From JAUIJL01 sp965366625 (GTDB taxonomy: Bacteria > Acidobacteriota > Thermoanaerobaculia > Multivoradales > J023): a stretch of DNA of 64,000 nucleotides. The stretch's first letter is position 1. Every line of letters starts with the position of its first letter. Below are positions 53,338 through 60,979 of this stretch, piece by piece. A program made the translations under genes and the position numbers. The DNA lies in NCBI GenBank assembly GCA_965366625.1, contig CBDUGP010000003.1, positions 156,566-220,565 of the forward strand, written 5' to 3'. The notes beneath the pieces are model-generated. The model did no database searches. It saw only the letters and a list, made by a program, of their open reading frames with translations, and had not been told where the DNA came from.

Positions 53338-53828
53338 TAGTTGGTGAATTGCATGTCGATGCCGAAGTCCTTGGCCTTCAACATGGTGATGACCTCTTGG
53401 AGGACGTCGCGGTCCTTGCCGGTCACACGCACGAAGTCTTCTTGGATGGCCGCTTGCACCTTGAGCTTGGAGTTTTTGACCTCCTTGACGATCTCCTTGG
53501 CCTTCTCTTTGGAAATGCCCTCTTGCAAGGTCACAGTTTGACGCACGGTATCGCCGGAGGCCGGCTCGTACTTACCGTGGTCCAAGGCTTTCAAGGAAAC
53601 TCCGCGGCGATGCAATTTCTGTTGCACGATGTCGTCCACCACCTTGCAGGTATATTCGTCCTGGGAGGCGAGGATGATTTTGTGCTCTTTTTCCTGAAGC
53701 TCCACACTCGAGCGAGTGTTTTTGAGGTCGTAGCGCTGACCGAGCTCTTTATCGGCTTGGTTGATGGCGTTCTTGACCTCGGCGAGATCGACTTTCGACA
53801 CGATATCGAAGGAATTCTGCTTGGCCAT
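53331..53828 (-). CDS. yajQ: YajQ family nucleotide-binding protein
   Basis: A 165-residue cytoplasmic protein of the DUF520/YajQ family, which binds nucleotides; some members bind cyclic di-GMP and act with a transcription factor. Visible: FDIVSKVDLAEVKNAINQADKELGQRYDLK at the N-terminus and VRVTGKDRDVLQEVITMLKAKDFGIDMQFTNYR at the C-terminus (quoted in part). ATG at 53828 follows AGGAG; a longer open frame upstream is not conserved. The 3' end overlaps a tandem repeat. Confidence 0.95.
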   Translation of the reverse strand: MAKQNSFDIVSKVDLAEVKNAINQADKELGQRYDLKNTRSSVELQEKEHKIILASQDEYTCKVVDDIVQQKLHRRGVSLKALDHGKYEPASGDTVRQTVTLQEGISKEKAKEIVKEVKNSKLKVQAAIQEDFVRVTGKDRDVLQEVITMLKAKDFGIDMQFTNYR

Positions 53829-53989
53829 ATTCGGGCTCCTGAAAAAAAATTGGCTGAATGAATGGGCTAACAGGCTGACGTGGATCGGGCCGGGCATCGG
53901 CGTCGGCAGGCACCGATCACCACGGGTGGGCCCTGATGTTTACCACAGCCGGCGGCGGGATGCCGGCTTCGAGGCCGAGGCGATCGGAA

Positions 53990-54016
53990 TGTCGGCTCGC
54001 ACGAAGCTCGACCGTC
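53990..54016 (+). promoter_or_regulatory. ECF42-type promoter before the DGPF gene
   Basis: TGTCGG (53990-53995) and CGTC (54013-54016) are separated by 17 bases and lie 40 bases before the YCII/DGPF start. The -35 TGTCG(A/G) and -10 CG(A/T)C pattern is that described for ECF42 sigma factors, one of which is encoded by the next gene but one. The same spacing recurs at 55734. Confidence 0.7.
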
Positions 54017-54056
54017 CTTGGTGTTGAGCCCAATAACCAACAACTCAGGAGCTGGA

Positions 54057-54428
54057 ATGCTTTATTCCGTTTTGATTTACGACTCCGAAGCTTTGGTCGA
54101 GCGCCTGAGCCCTGAAGAGCACCAGGCTCGCCTCGAACGGCATGTGGCGCTGCAAGACTCCCTGCGACAAGACGGTGACCTCGGTCCCGTCGCCCGTCTC
54201 ATGCCGACCTCCGCCGCCGTCACCCTGAAACCGGCCACCCAATCCACCTCGAAGCCCCTGGTCATGGACGGCCCCTTCACCGAAACCAAGGAGCATTTGG
54301 TGGGTTTCTACATCATGGAATGTGAATCGCTGGAAGAAGCCGTGGAACGGGCAGGTCGGCTACCCCTGGAAAGCGGCGCCTTGGAAGTGAGGCCGATCGC
54401 CTGGTTTGAGCCCGGAATTCGTCCGTGA
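54057..54428 (+). CDS. YCII/DGPF-family protein
   Basis: A 123-residue dimeric ferredoxin-like protein of the YCII-related (DGPF) family. The DGPF motif is in LVMDGPFTETKEHLVGFYIM; it begins MLYSVLIYDSEAL. These proteins are nearly always encoded next to ECF42 sigma factors and are thought to be targets or modulators of the sigma factor. Start at 54057 follows AGGAG. Its TGA overlaps the GTG start of the sigma factor (GTGA). Confidence 0.92.
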   Translation: MLYSVLIYDSEALVERLSPEEHQARLERHVALQDSLRQDGDLGPVARLMPTSAAVTLKPATQSTSKPLVMDGPFTETKEHLVGFYIMECESLEEAVERAGRLPLESGALEVRPIAWFEPGIRP

Positions 54429-55675
54429 GCGAGGATCGGTGGGGTCTACAGCTCGAGCAGGCGCGCCCCCGGGCCATGGCGGCCTTGGTGCGAGCATTCC
54501 GCGACTTGGATATCGCCGAAGAAGCCTTTCAGGAAGCGTGCCTCCGAGCCCTCAAGGCTTGGACGCGACAAGGGCTGCCCAAGGACCCCACCGCTTGGTT
54601 GATTCTGGTGGCGCGCAACGCCGGAATCGACGCCCTGCGTCGCCACGCGCGCTCCCAAGAGCTGCCCGACGAGCCCCAGCTGCCGGCCGACGTGGACTCT
54701 GAGCGTCGCTGGATCGAGGATCTCGAAACCCGACCCTACGGTGACGACCTGCTGCGCCTATTCTTCGTCTGCTGCCATCCCAGCCTCAAGGCCAAGGACC
54801 AAATCAGCCTTGCCCTGCGGGTGGTGGCAGGACTCACCGTGGAGGAGATCGCCCGCGCCTTCTTGATGAAACCTAGAGCCTTGGAGCAACGATTGACCCG
54901 CGCCAAACGCCGACTGGGCGAAGCCGGCGTGCGTTACGGAACCCCCAGCCCCGAAGAGCGCGGCGCGCGGCTGCCCGCGGTGATCTCGATGATCTACCTG
55001 GTCTTCAACGAAGGCTATTCCGCCTCCCAAGGGGAAAACCACACGCGAGTCGCCCTGTGCGAGGAGGCCATCCGCCTTGCCCGTCTGCTGCTCAGGGCCA
55101 CCCCGTCGGAGCCCGAGGTCATGGCCTTGCTCGCCCTGTGTTTGTTGCAACACTCCCGGCATCGAGCACGGCTCAATCCTAAAGGCGAGCTGATTCTGCT
55201 CGAAGATCAAGACCGAGGTCTGTGGCTGCGGGAGCTGATCGACGAGGGCCGTGTATTGGTGGAAAAGGCCTTGCGCAAAGGCCGGGTGGGCCCATTGCAA
55301 ATCCAAGCGGCCATCGCCGCTACCCACTCCATCGCGGAATCCCCCGGCGCCACCGATTGGGCCGAAATCGATCGCCTCTACGCCTACCTGGAGCAGCTCC
55401 AACCAACACCCATCGTCAGCCTCAACCGGGCCGTTGCGATCGCCAAAACCCGCGGACCCACGGCCGCTCTGGAAAAAATCGAAAGGGTCGAAGATTGCCT
55501 CGACGGCTATTTCCACCTGCACGGCACCAAGGGCCTGCTGCTGGCCGAACTCGGGCGCCTAGACGAAGCACGGGACGAGCTGCAAAAAGCAGCGGCCGTG
55601 GCCCGGACCCAAGCGGAGCTTCGCCATATCGAAGATCAGCTGAACCGTCTCGAGCCACACGGCCGAAACACTTGA
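54425..55675 (+). CDS. ECF42-type RNA polymerase sigma factor with C-terminal TPR-like domain
   Basis: A 416-residue extracytoplasmic-function sigma factor. Sigma-2 at about 15-80 (DLDIAEEAFQEACLRALKAW), sigma-4 at about 115-170 (LTVEEIARAFLMKPRALEQRLTRAKRRL), then a C-terminal 240-residue TPR/DUF6596-type domain (RLPAVISMIYLVFNEGYSAS, LDGYFHLHGTKGLLLAELGRLDEARDELQKA, quoted in part). This extension is the ECF42 hallmark and is used in place of an anti-sigma factor. GTG start overlaps the upstream stop. The VOC gene that follows has the same promoter motif, so it is a candidate target. Confidence 0.93.
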   Translation: MSEDRWGLQLEQARPRAMAALVRAFRDLDIAEEAFQEACLRALKAWTRQGLPKDPTAWLILVARNAGIDALRRHARSQELPDEPQLPADVDSERRWIEDLETRPYGDDLLRLFFVCCHPSLKAKDQISLALRVVAGLTVEEIARAFLMKPRALEQRLTRAKRRLGEAGVRYGTPSPEERGARLPAVISMIYLVFNEGYSASQGENHTRVALCEEAIRLARLLLRATPSEPEVMALLALCLLQHSRHRARLNPKGELILLEDQDRGLWLRELIDEGRVLVEKALRKGRVGPLQIQAAIAATHSIAESPGATDWAEIDRLYAYLEQLQPTPIVSLNRAVAIAKTRGPTAALEKIERVEDCLDGYFHLHGTKGLLLAELGRLDEARDELQKAAAVARTQAELRHIEDQLNRLEPHGRNT

Positions 55676-55733
55676 TGGCCGGCATCCGGAAACAACCCCA
55701 CCCGGAAATTTCTCAAAAATCCTGACACCAAGA

Positions 55734-55760
55734 TGTCGGCTGGGCCTGGTTTCATGCGTC
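55734..55760 (+). promoter_or_regulatory. ECF42-type promoter before the VOC gene
   Basis: TGTCGG (55734-55739), a 17-base spacer and CGTC (55757-55760), identical in boxes and spacing to the site at 53990-54016, 47 bases before the VOC start. Confidence 0.7.
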
Positions 55761-55807
55761 CTAGGGATGATCGCGATGAGGCGATCACCCAATTAGGAGA
55801 GACCCCC

Positions 55808-56182
55808 ATGGACGAAAGAACAACCCACGGCGCTTTCAGTTGGATGGAGCTACAAGGCAAGAACGCGGCAGAGACGCAAACGTTCTATAGCGAGTTGTTC
55901 GGCTGGAATCCCGTGCCGATGCCGATGCAGGACGGCTCCACCTACTCTGGTTTTGCCCTGGGTGAAACGCCGATCGGCGGATTCGCCGCCAAAACCGGCA
56001 TCGAAAGACAATGGCTGCCTTACATCACCGTCGACGATGTGGACGCTACGGTGGAGAAGGCCGGTCAAGTCGGTGGCAAGGTGTTGAATCCAGCTTTCGA
56101 CGCGCCCGGGGTCGGACGCATCGCGATCCTCGAAGACCCTTCGGGTGCCGCGGCTGCGGTAATCGAATATCCGAAGGATTGA
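55808..56182 (+). CDS. VOC (glyoxalase/bleomycin-resistance) family protein
   Basis: A 124-residue two-beta-alpha-beta fold protein: MELQGKNAAETQTFYSELFGWNP at the N-terminus and GRIAILEDPSGAAAAVIEYPKD at the C-terminus. The reaction or ligand is unknown. It is a likely target of the adjacent ECF42 sigma factor because its promoter matches; VOC and DGPF genes are frequent in such neighbourhoods. Start at 55808 follows AGGAG. Confidence 0.88.
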   Translation: MDERTTHGAFSWMELQGKNAAETQTFYSELFGWNPVPMPMQDGSTYSGFALGETPIGGFAAKTGIERQWLPYITVDDVDATVEKAGQVGGKVLNPAFDAPGVGRIAILEDPSGAAAAVIEYPKD

Positions 56183-56235
56183 AGCCAGAGGTGAAAACTC
56201 GACGCGTCTGCTCAGAGGCTTCCTTCGGCAGAGAT

Positions 56236-57042
56236 CTAGCGCCAAGCGGGTGGTTTCTTGGTGTCCAAGAAGGTCGCGATGCCGTGTTTGCAGTCGGCGG
56301 TGGCGCGGGATTTGGCGTTGATTTCGGCTGCCAGCTCCAAGGCGTCGGACAGCGGTAGGCCGATCGCTTCTAAGAGCAAGCGTTTGGTGCGGGCGATGGA
56401 TTCCGAGCTGGCCCGGCTGAGTAGGTCCTCGACCAGCTCCAGGGCTTCGCGTTCGGCATCGTCCGCAGCCACGCGATTGATCAGGCCGATGTCGAGCGCT
56501 TTTTGGGCGTCGACGAATTGTGGATCCAAGAGCAGTTCGCGCAGGTCCCTGCCCTTGACCCGCAAGGGTAGATAGGTGGCCACCAAGGCGGCGACGAAAC
56601 CGATTCGCACCTCGCTGTACATGAAGCGCGCGTCGGCGGTCGCGACCACGTAGTCGTGGGCGGTGGCCACGCCGCAGCCCCCGGCCACGCAGGCGCCGTG
56701 CACCACGGCCACGGTCAATGCCGGCTGGTAGAGAATGGACGCGAAGAGGGCCCGCAGGGATTCGGAATCCCTGCGGTTTTCGTCGGGACCGGCGTTGCGC
56801 AGCCCCTTCAAGTGATCGAGATCAGCCCCGGCGGAGAAGTGTTTGCCCGCGCCTTTGAGCAGCACTGCCCGCACTCCGAGAGCGCGCAAATCCGAGCTGT
56901 AAAGTTCGGTGATCTCACGCAACAAGACGGGGGATAGGGCGTTGGCCTTAGACGGATTGTCGAGGGTGACCCACAACAAATCGCCGTCCTTGCCACTGCG
57001 CTGCAGGCGCAACATGTTGAAATCACGATCGAGGATGGTCAT
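56236..57042 (-). CDS. Enoyl-CoA hydratase/isomerase family protein
   Basis: A 268-residue crotonase-fold protein. Oxyanion-hole segments are AGKHFSAGADLDHLKGLRN and ACVAGGCGVATAHDYVVATADARFMYSEVRIGF, with a conserved Glu in SEVRIG. It lies in an operon with AtuA-type genes, so the likely substrate is a branched or terpenoid acyl-CoA intermediate (isohexenylglutaconyl-CoA-like), but this is inference. Start overlaps the upstream stop (ATGA). Confidence 0.85.
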   Translation of the reverse strand: MTILDRDFNMLRLQRSGKDGDLLWVTLDNPSKANALSPVLLREITELYSSDLRALGVRAVLLKGAGKHFSAGADLDHLKGLRNAGPDENRRDSESLRALFASILYQPALTVAVVHGACVAGGCGVATAHDYVVATADARFMYSEVRIGFVAALVATYLPLRVKGRDLRELLLDPQFVDAQKALDIGLINRVAADDAEREALELVEDLLSRASSESIARTKRLLLEAIGLPLSDALELAAEINAKSRATADCKHGIATFLDTKKPPAWR

Positions 57043-57377
57043 CCGAGCAGCTCCTCGGGCACCTCGATTTGCATTTGCAGCAGGCCTTGACCGTGGGTCT
57101 TGCCTTGGGCGTCGGTTTTCAGGCTCTCGGTGCCGCCGCCGCCCAACGAGTCGTGCAGAATGAAATTCAAGGCGTTGAGGTTCGCCACTTCGTAACGATC
57201 GACGTTGCCGAACACGAAACCGCGAAAATGTGCTTTGACGCGCTCGGGGGTGACCTCGCGGGCGATGACTTCGTAGAGTTCGGGGCTGTCGGCGATCAGG
57301 CCGACGTTGGAGCCGTCGCCTTTGTCACCGGAACGGGCGTGGGCGATCTCAGACAACTTGACCTTGCGGTTTGCCAT
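57039..57377 (-). CDS. AtuA-related small subunit-like protein
   Basis: A 112-residue protein matching the C-terminal segment of AtuA-type proteins: KLSEIAHARSGDKGDGSNVGLIA and NLNALNFILHDSLGGGGTESL. In other bacteria it is either fused to or encoded beside the larger AtuA protein. Its role in acyclic terpene (geraniol/citronellol) or leucine breakdown is known only by association. Start at 57377 lies one base after the upstream stop, implying coupled translation. Confidence 0.85.
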   Translation of the reverse strand: MANRKVKLSEIAHARSGDKGDGSNVGLIADSPELYEVIAREVTPERVKAHFRGFVFGNVDRYEVANLNALNFILHDSLGGGGTESLKTDAQGKTHGQGLLQMQIEVPEELLG

Positions 57378-57378
57378 C

Positions 57379-58746
57379 TCAGGCCTCCTCCACGGACACG
57401 GTGATACGGGTTTCGACTTCTTCTCGGGCCAGCAGGGCCGGCCAGTAGGCCACCACCTGTTGGGGTTTGGGGCGTCCACCGGCGAAACCCGTGACGCCGG
57501 GCGGGCCGGCCGTCACCAAAGGCGCGAGTTCCTTGCCGAAGCGCATGACCTTGTCGTAATTACGATCTCGAACCCCCAGACGCAGGACCACTTCCGGTGG
57601 ATCAGAAGGGGTAGGGAAGACTCCCGGCAAGCAGGCGTCCACGCCCACCAGCTCTTCTTCTCGATGCTCGGGCTCAAAGGTTACCCCGGCTCGTTCGAGG
57701 CGCTTCCACACGATTTCGGCACATAGGCGAGCCTTTTCCACCGCCCGGGGGCCGGTGACGGTCAAGGTGCCGGAGGATTTGAATCCGGCCAGATAGGAGG
57801 CCGAGACTTTGAGGAAGGGTGTGTTCTTGGAGCCCCGGATACCCGAAGCATGGACCCGGTCGGCACCGTCCTGCTTTAGCTGAATGGACGAGAAGTCCGC
57901 GGTGACGTCGGGGGTGAGATATTCCTTGGGATTGCCCATCTCGTAGAGCAGCTGCTCGGAAACCGTGTCCACGGTCACCAATCCGCCGGTGCCTTCGTGT
58001 TTGGTGACGGTGAACGTTCCGTCCTCACGGGCCTCGACGAGGGGATAACCGACATCCCAGAGATCGGGCACTTCCCACCAACGGGTGAAGTTGCCGCCGG
58101 TGCATTGCGGGCCACATTCGAGGATATGACCGGCGATGGTGCCGGCTGCGAGACGATCCCAATCGTCCGCCGACCAACCGAATTCGTGGATCATCGGGGC
58201 TAGGGCGAGGGCCGTGTCGGTGACCCGGCCGCAAAGTACGATGTCTGCGCCCTGGGCGAGCGCTTCGACCACCGGTGCGGCGCCGATATAAGCGTTGGCG
58301 CTGGATACTTGGTCGAGCAGCGGCGCTAATGGCTCGTCCGTATCCATGTTGCGCATTTCGTGTCCGGCGTCGATCAGCTCTGCCAGGCGAGCGGTGAGGT
58401 CGTCGCCTTCCACCACGCCCACTTTGAGGCCTTCGACGCCCTGCTCGCGAGCCAGCTCGAAGATTTTTTCGCGGCAGGCGTGGGGGTTGAGCCCGCCGGC
58501 GTTGGAGAGCACCTTGACGCCCCGCTCCTTGAGTTCGGGCAAGACTTGGGCTACGAAATCGACGAAGTCGGTGGCGTAGCCCTTATTCGGATCTTTGAGC
58601 TTCTGGCGCATCATGATCGATAGGGTGACTTCGGCGAGGTAATCCATGCCGATGTAGTCGACCTCACCGCCGCGCAAAAGACGCACGGGAGCATCGACAT
58701 TGTCGCCCCAGAAGCCCTGGCCATTTCCAATTCGGATGGTCTTCAT
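57379..58746 (-). CDS. AtuA family (DUF1446) protein
   Basis: A 455-residue protein of the acyclic terpene utilisation AtuA/DUF1446 family: IRIGNGQGFWGDNVDAPVRLL at the N-terminus, LSNAGGLNPHACREKIFELA, IVLCGRVTDTALALAPMIHEFGW, and AGTIAGHILECGPQCTGGN. The exact reaction is unknown. It is the first gene of a tight three-gene operon (AtuA, small AtuA-like, enoyl-CoA hydratase) for acyl-CoA degradation of branched or terpenoid compounds. The other genes of the complete Atu pathway (carboxylase, lyase) are not in the window. Confidence 0.9.
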   Translation of the reverse strand: MKTIRIGNGQGFWGDNVDAPVRLLRGGEVDYIGMDYLAEVTLSIMMRQKLKDPNKGYATDFVDFVAQVLPELKERGVKVLSNAGGLNPHACREKIFELAREQGVEGLKVGVVEGDDLTARLAELIDAGHEMRNMDTDEPLAPLLDQVSSANAYIGAAPVVEALAQGADIVLCGRVTDTALALAPMIHEFGWSADDWDRLAAGTIAGHILECGPQCTGGNFTRWWEVPDLWDVGYPLVEAREDGTFTVTKHEGTGGLVTVDTVSEQLLYEMGNPKEYLTPDVTADFSSIQLKQDGADRVHASGIRGSKNTPFLKVSASYLAGFKSSGTLTVTGPRAVEKARLCAEIVWKRLERAGVTFEPEHREEELVGVDACLPGVFPTPSDPPEVVLRLGVRDRNYDKVMRFGKELAPLVTAGPPGVTGFAGGRPKPQQVVAYWPALLAREEVETRITVSVEEA

Positions 58747-59002
58747 GGGTAGGTTCCGCTTTGGCCCGCGCGGCTCGGGGAGATTCCGGACGGCGGGACA
58801 GATATGGGTTGGAGCCGACCCGGAAATGGGAGATCAGAGGATCTTTTCGGGCTCGGCGAATCATCGAACGTTTCGTCCGATGATCGCATATTTGTCATGA
58901 TTTGTCAGCGAAGAGTACGGTGGGAGGCGCGGGGTGTCAGGGCAATGTCAGATCCGGCTAGGAGTCCGAGGTCGTCTCTGAGGTTGCGCTTGTCGGCGTC
59001 AT

Positions 59003-60784
59003 CTACGGCTCAGCAGGTTGAGCAGGTTGAGCAGGTTCAGCAGGTTCAGCACCAGCAGGGTCATGGGTTTGACGCCATTCGGCGATTCTTTGGCTGACCT
59101 CCTCGTCGTCCACCTTGCCCACCAAGCCTTTCACCAAGTCCCTCGCCGCTTGCTCACGTCCTTGCAATCGCCAGGCGTCCGCCAGAATCAGATCTGCCAC
59201 CACAAGGGCTCTCTCCACCCAATCGGTGCTCTGGTGGCTTTGGGAGGTCACCATGCGCTCCAGTTGTTGGTCACGAACTCGGTAGGCGGCTTCTTGATCG
59301 CCCTTGCGGCTGTGCAGCTCGATCAAGGTCAAAGCGAGCACGACATTAGGCACTTTTGCCAGCACGGTTTCCGTCAGGGTGATTCCCGGCTGTGGGGATC
59401 CCGCGTCGTAAAGATAAGTGTGGCCTATCAGGTTGTAGGCGTCGGTCATTCGAGGGTCGAGTTCCAGAGCTTTCTTGAACGACTCGCGGGCTTTCAAGAT
59501 GAGGGGAGAGGTCGATTGGGAAAAGCCCGGGATCATGCCGTCCTGAGCATCGAATTGACTCAGGTAGGCGCGGCCGGAATAGAAATGGGCCCCGGCGGTC
59601 GGGGCTGATTTGAGGGCCCGGCCGAATTGCTCCAGGGCGCCTTCCGGATCGTTGCGATTGAGCTTCAAGATTCCTTGACCCATCAGGGCCTCTGCCCGAT
59701 TTGGATCGCGGCTGAGGACGTTGTCGAAGAAGAGTTGGGCCTTAGCTTGCTCCTCATCGTCACCGACCATCAGCAGCTCGCCCAAGCGCACCAGGGCGTC
59801 GTCGTGGCTCAAATCGTGCACTTCCAGGTCACGGCTTGCGGGCAACACTTTGAGATCCAAAACCTGGATCTTGCGATCCGCGAACATCACATTCTTTTTC
59901 AGCTTGGACTGGATCTCGTCCAGGCTCAAACCGAACGCCTGAGTCAACGCGTCGGCTGAGGGGACCCCAGAATCCAAGAGTTGGAAGAGGCGCAGGGTTT
60001 TCTCCCGTCGGCCTTCTTCTCGTTCAAAAAGGAAATCCACCAAAGCCCAGGCTTGACCCCGAAAGTCCAAGGTTTTGACCGGATCCCGGTAGGCCGCGCT
60101 GCGGTTGGTGACTTCGAGCACCTCTTCGAGCGGCATCCAATTGCTGGATTGCAAGTGCCGCGACCAACCCCGATGCACGTGGCCGAATCGGGCCTTATTG
60201 CGCTCGATCGAAAAGGTTTCGAAATACTCCGCCAGGCCTTCGTCGATCCATTGGGGCAAGTAGGGCAGGTTGTTCCTCAGCACGTAGTGGGTGTACTCGT
60301 GGTAGAGGGTGGGTCCCGGTGAGTAGTCCGAGCCGTCCACCACCATCAAGCTCATCCGGGGTCGTCGGGTGAAGAAACCGGCCAGCTGGGATCCGTTGGC
60401 GACGTATTGGTCGAACGAGCGGGTCTTGGCGAAGAGGTAGAGCCGGAGGGGTCTGAGGGGCTCGGGATTAAGGCCGGGAAAAAGCACGTGCAGGACCTTG
60501 GTGTACCCCTCGAGTTCCTTGACCCACTTTTCGGCGTCCCGTCGGTCGGCGTTGGTGAAAACCGTAAAGCTCTCGGTTTCGAGCCGGCGCCACTTGCCGA
60601 CGTCGATTTTGGTGGTCGGATCGGCCTGGGTGGGCAGGGATGCCAGGAGCATGAAGACACAAGCCAACAAGGCTTTGATCGACAAGGCTTTGATCGACAA
60701 GGCTTTGATCGACAGGGTCCTGAGACGGATCTCAGGGGTGGGGATGCGGGTAGTCTGAAGGCCCTTTGGTGTCTCTATTTGCAT
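59003..60784 (-). CDS. Secreted gluzincin-like (peptidase MA) protein with TPR repeats
   Basis: A 593-residue exported protein. The signal peptide is unusual: its N-region holds three SIKAL pentapeptides from a 15-bp DNA repeat before the hydrophobic core ACVFMLLASLPTQA. The catalytic domain (about 45-300) has the zinc motif HEYTH (about 162) and the third-ligand glutamate region WIDEGLAEYFE. TPR-like repeats follow (NRAEALMGQGILKLNRNDPEGALEQFGRAL and later). The C-terminus is AEPAQPAQPAEP, from a 9-bp repeat. Probably a periplasmic metalloprotease or its inactive relative. Start at 60784 has GGAGAG upstream. Confidence 0.8.
   Translation of the reverse strand: MQIETPKGLQTTRIPTPEIRLRTLSIKALSIKALSIKALLACVFMLLASLPTQADPTTKIDVGKWRRLETESFTVFTNADRRDAEKWVKELEGYTKVLHVLFPGLNPEPLRPLRLYLFAKTRSFDQYVANGSQLAGFFTRRPRMSLMVVDGSDYSPGPTLYHEYTHYVLRNNLPYLPQWIDEGLAEYFETFSIERNKARFGHVHRGWSRHLQSSNWMPLEEVLEVTNRSAAYRDPVKTLDFRGQAWALVDFLFEREEGRREKTLRLFQLLDSGVPSADALTQAFGLSLDEIQSKLKKNVMFADRKIQVLDLKVLPASRDLEVHDLSHDDALVRLGELLMVGDDEEQAKAQLFFDNVLSRDPNRAEALMGQGILKLNRNDPEGALEQFGRALKSAPTAGAHFYSGRAYLSQFDAQDGMIPGFSQSTSPLILKARESFKKALELDPRMTDAYNLIGHTYLYDAGSPQPGITLTETVLAKVPNVVLALTLIELHSRKGDQEAAYRVRDQQLERMVTSQSHQSTDWVERALVVADLILADAWRLQGREQAARDLVKGLVGKVDDEEVSQRIAEWRQTHDPAGAEPAEPAQPAQPAEP
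59011..59046. repeat. 9-bp x 4 tandem repeat at the gluzincin gene's 3' end
   Basis: Four 9-base units (CAGCAGGTT or GAGCAGGTT) at 59011-59046 encode the EPAQPAQPAEP tail on the minus strand. Confidence 0.95.
60669..60713. repeat. 15-bp x 3 tandem repeat inside the gluzincin signal peptide
   Basis: AAGGCTTTGATCGAC three times (60669-60683, 60684-60698, 60699-60713) encodes LSIKA repeats in frame on the minus strand. Confidence 0.95.
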
Positions 60785-60979
60785 GGTCTCTCCGATGGGG
60801 TGGCCCGTCCGGCTGTGGCAGCCTTGGTGCTTTTTAGTATGGCATTTCTCCGGTATCCATTTCAGGTGCCGGGTAGATCGTTGGACCGGTCCGACGCGGT
60901 GGGGTCGGTGACGATAGAATAGGCGGATCGAACCGTGTTCAGGCGTTCGTTAGTCGACTCAACTTCGAAGGATTTCTCC

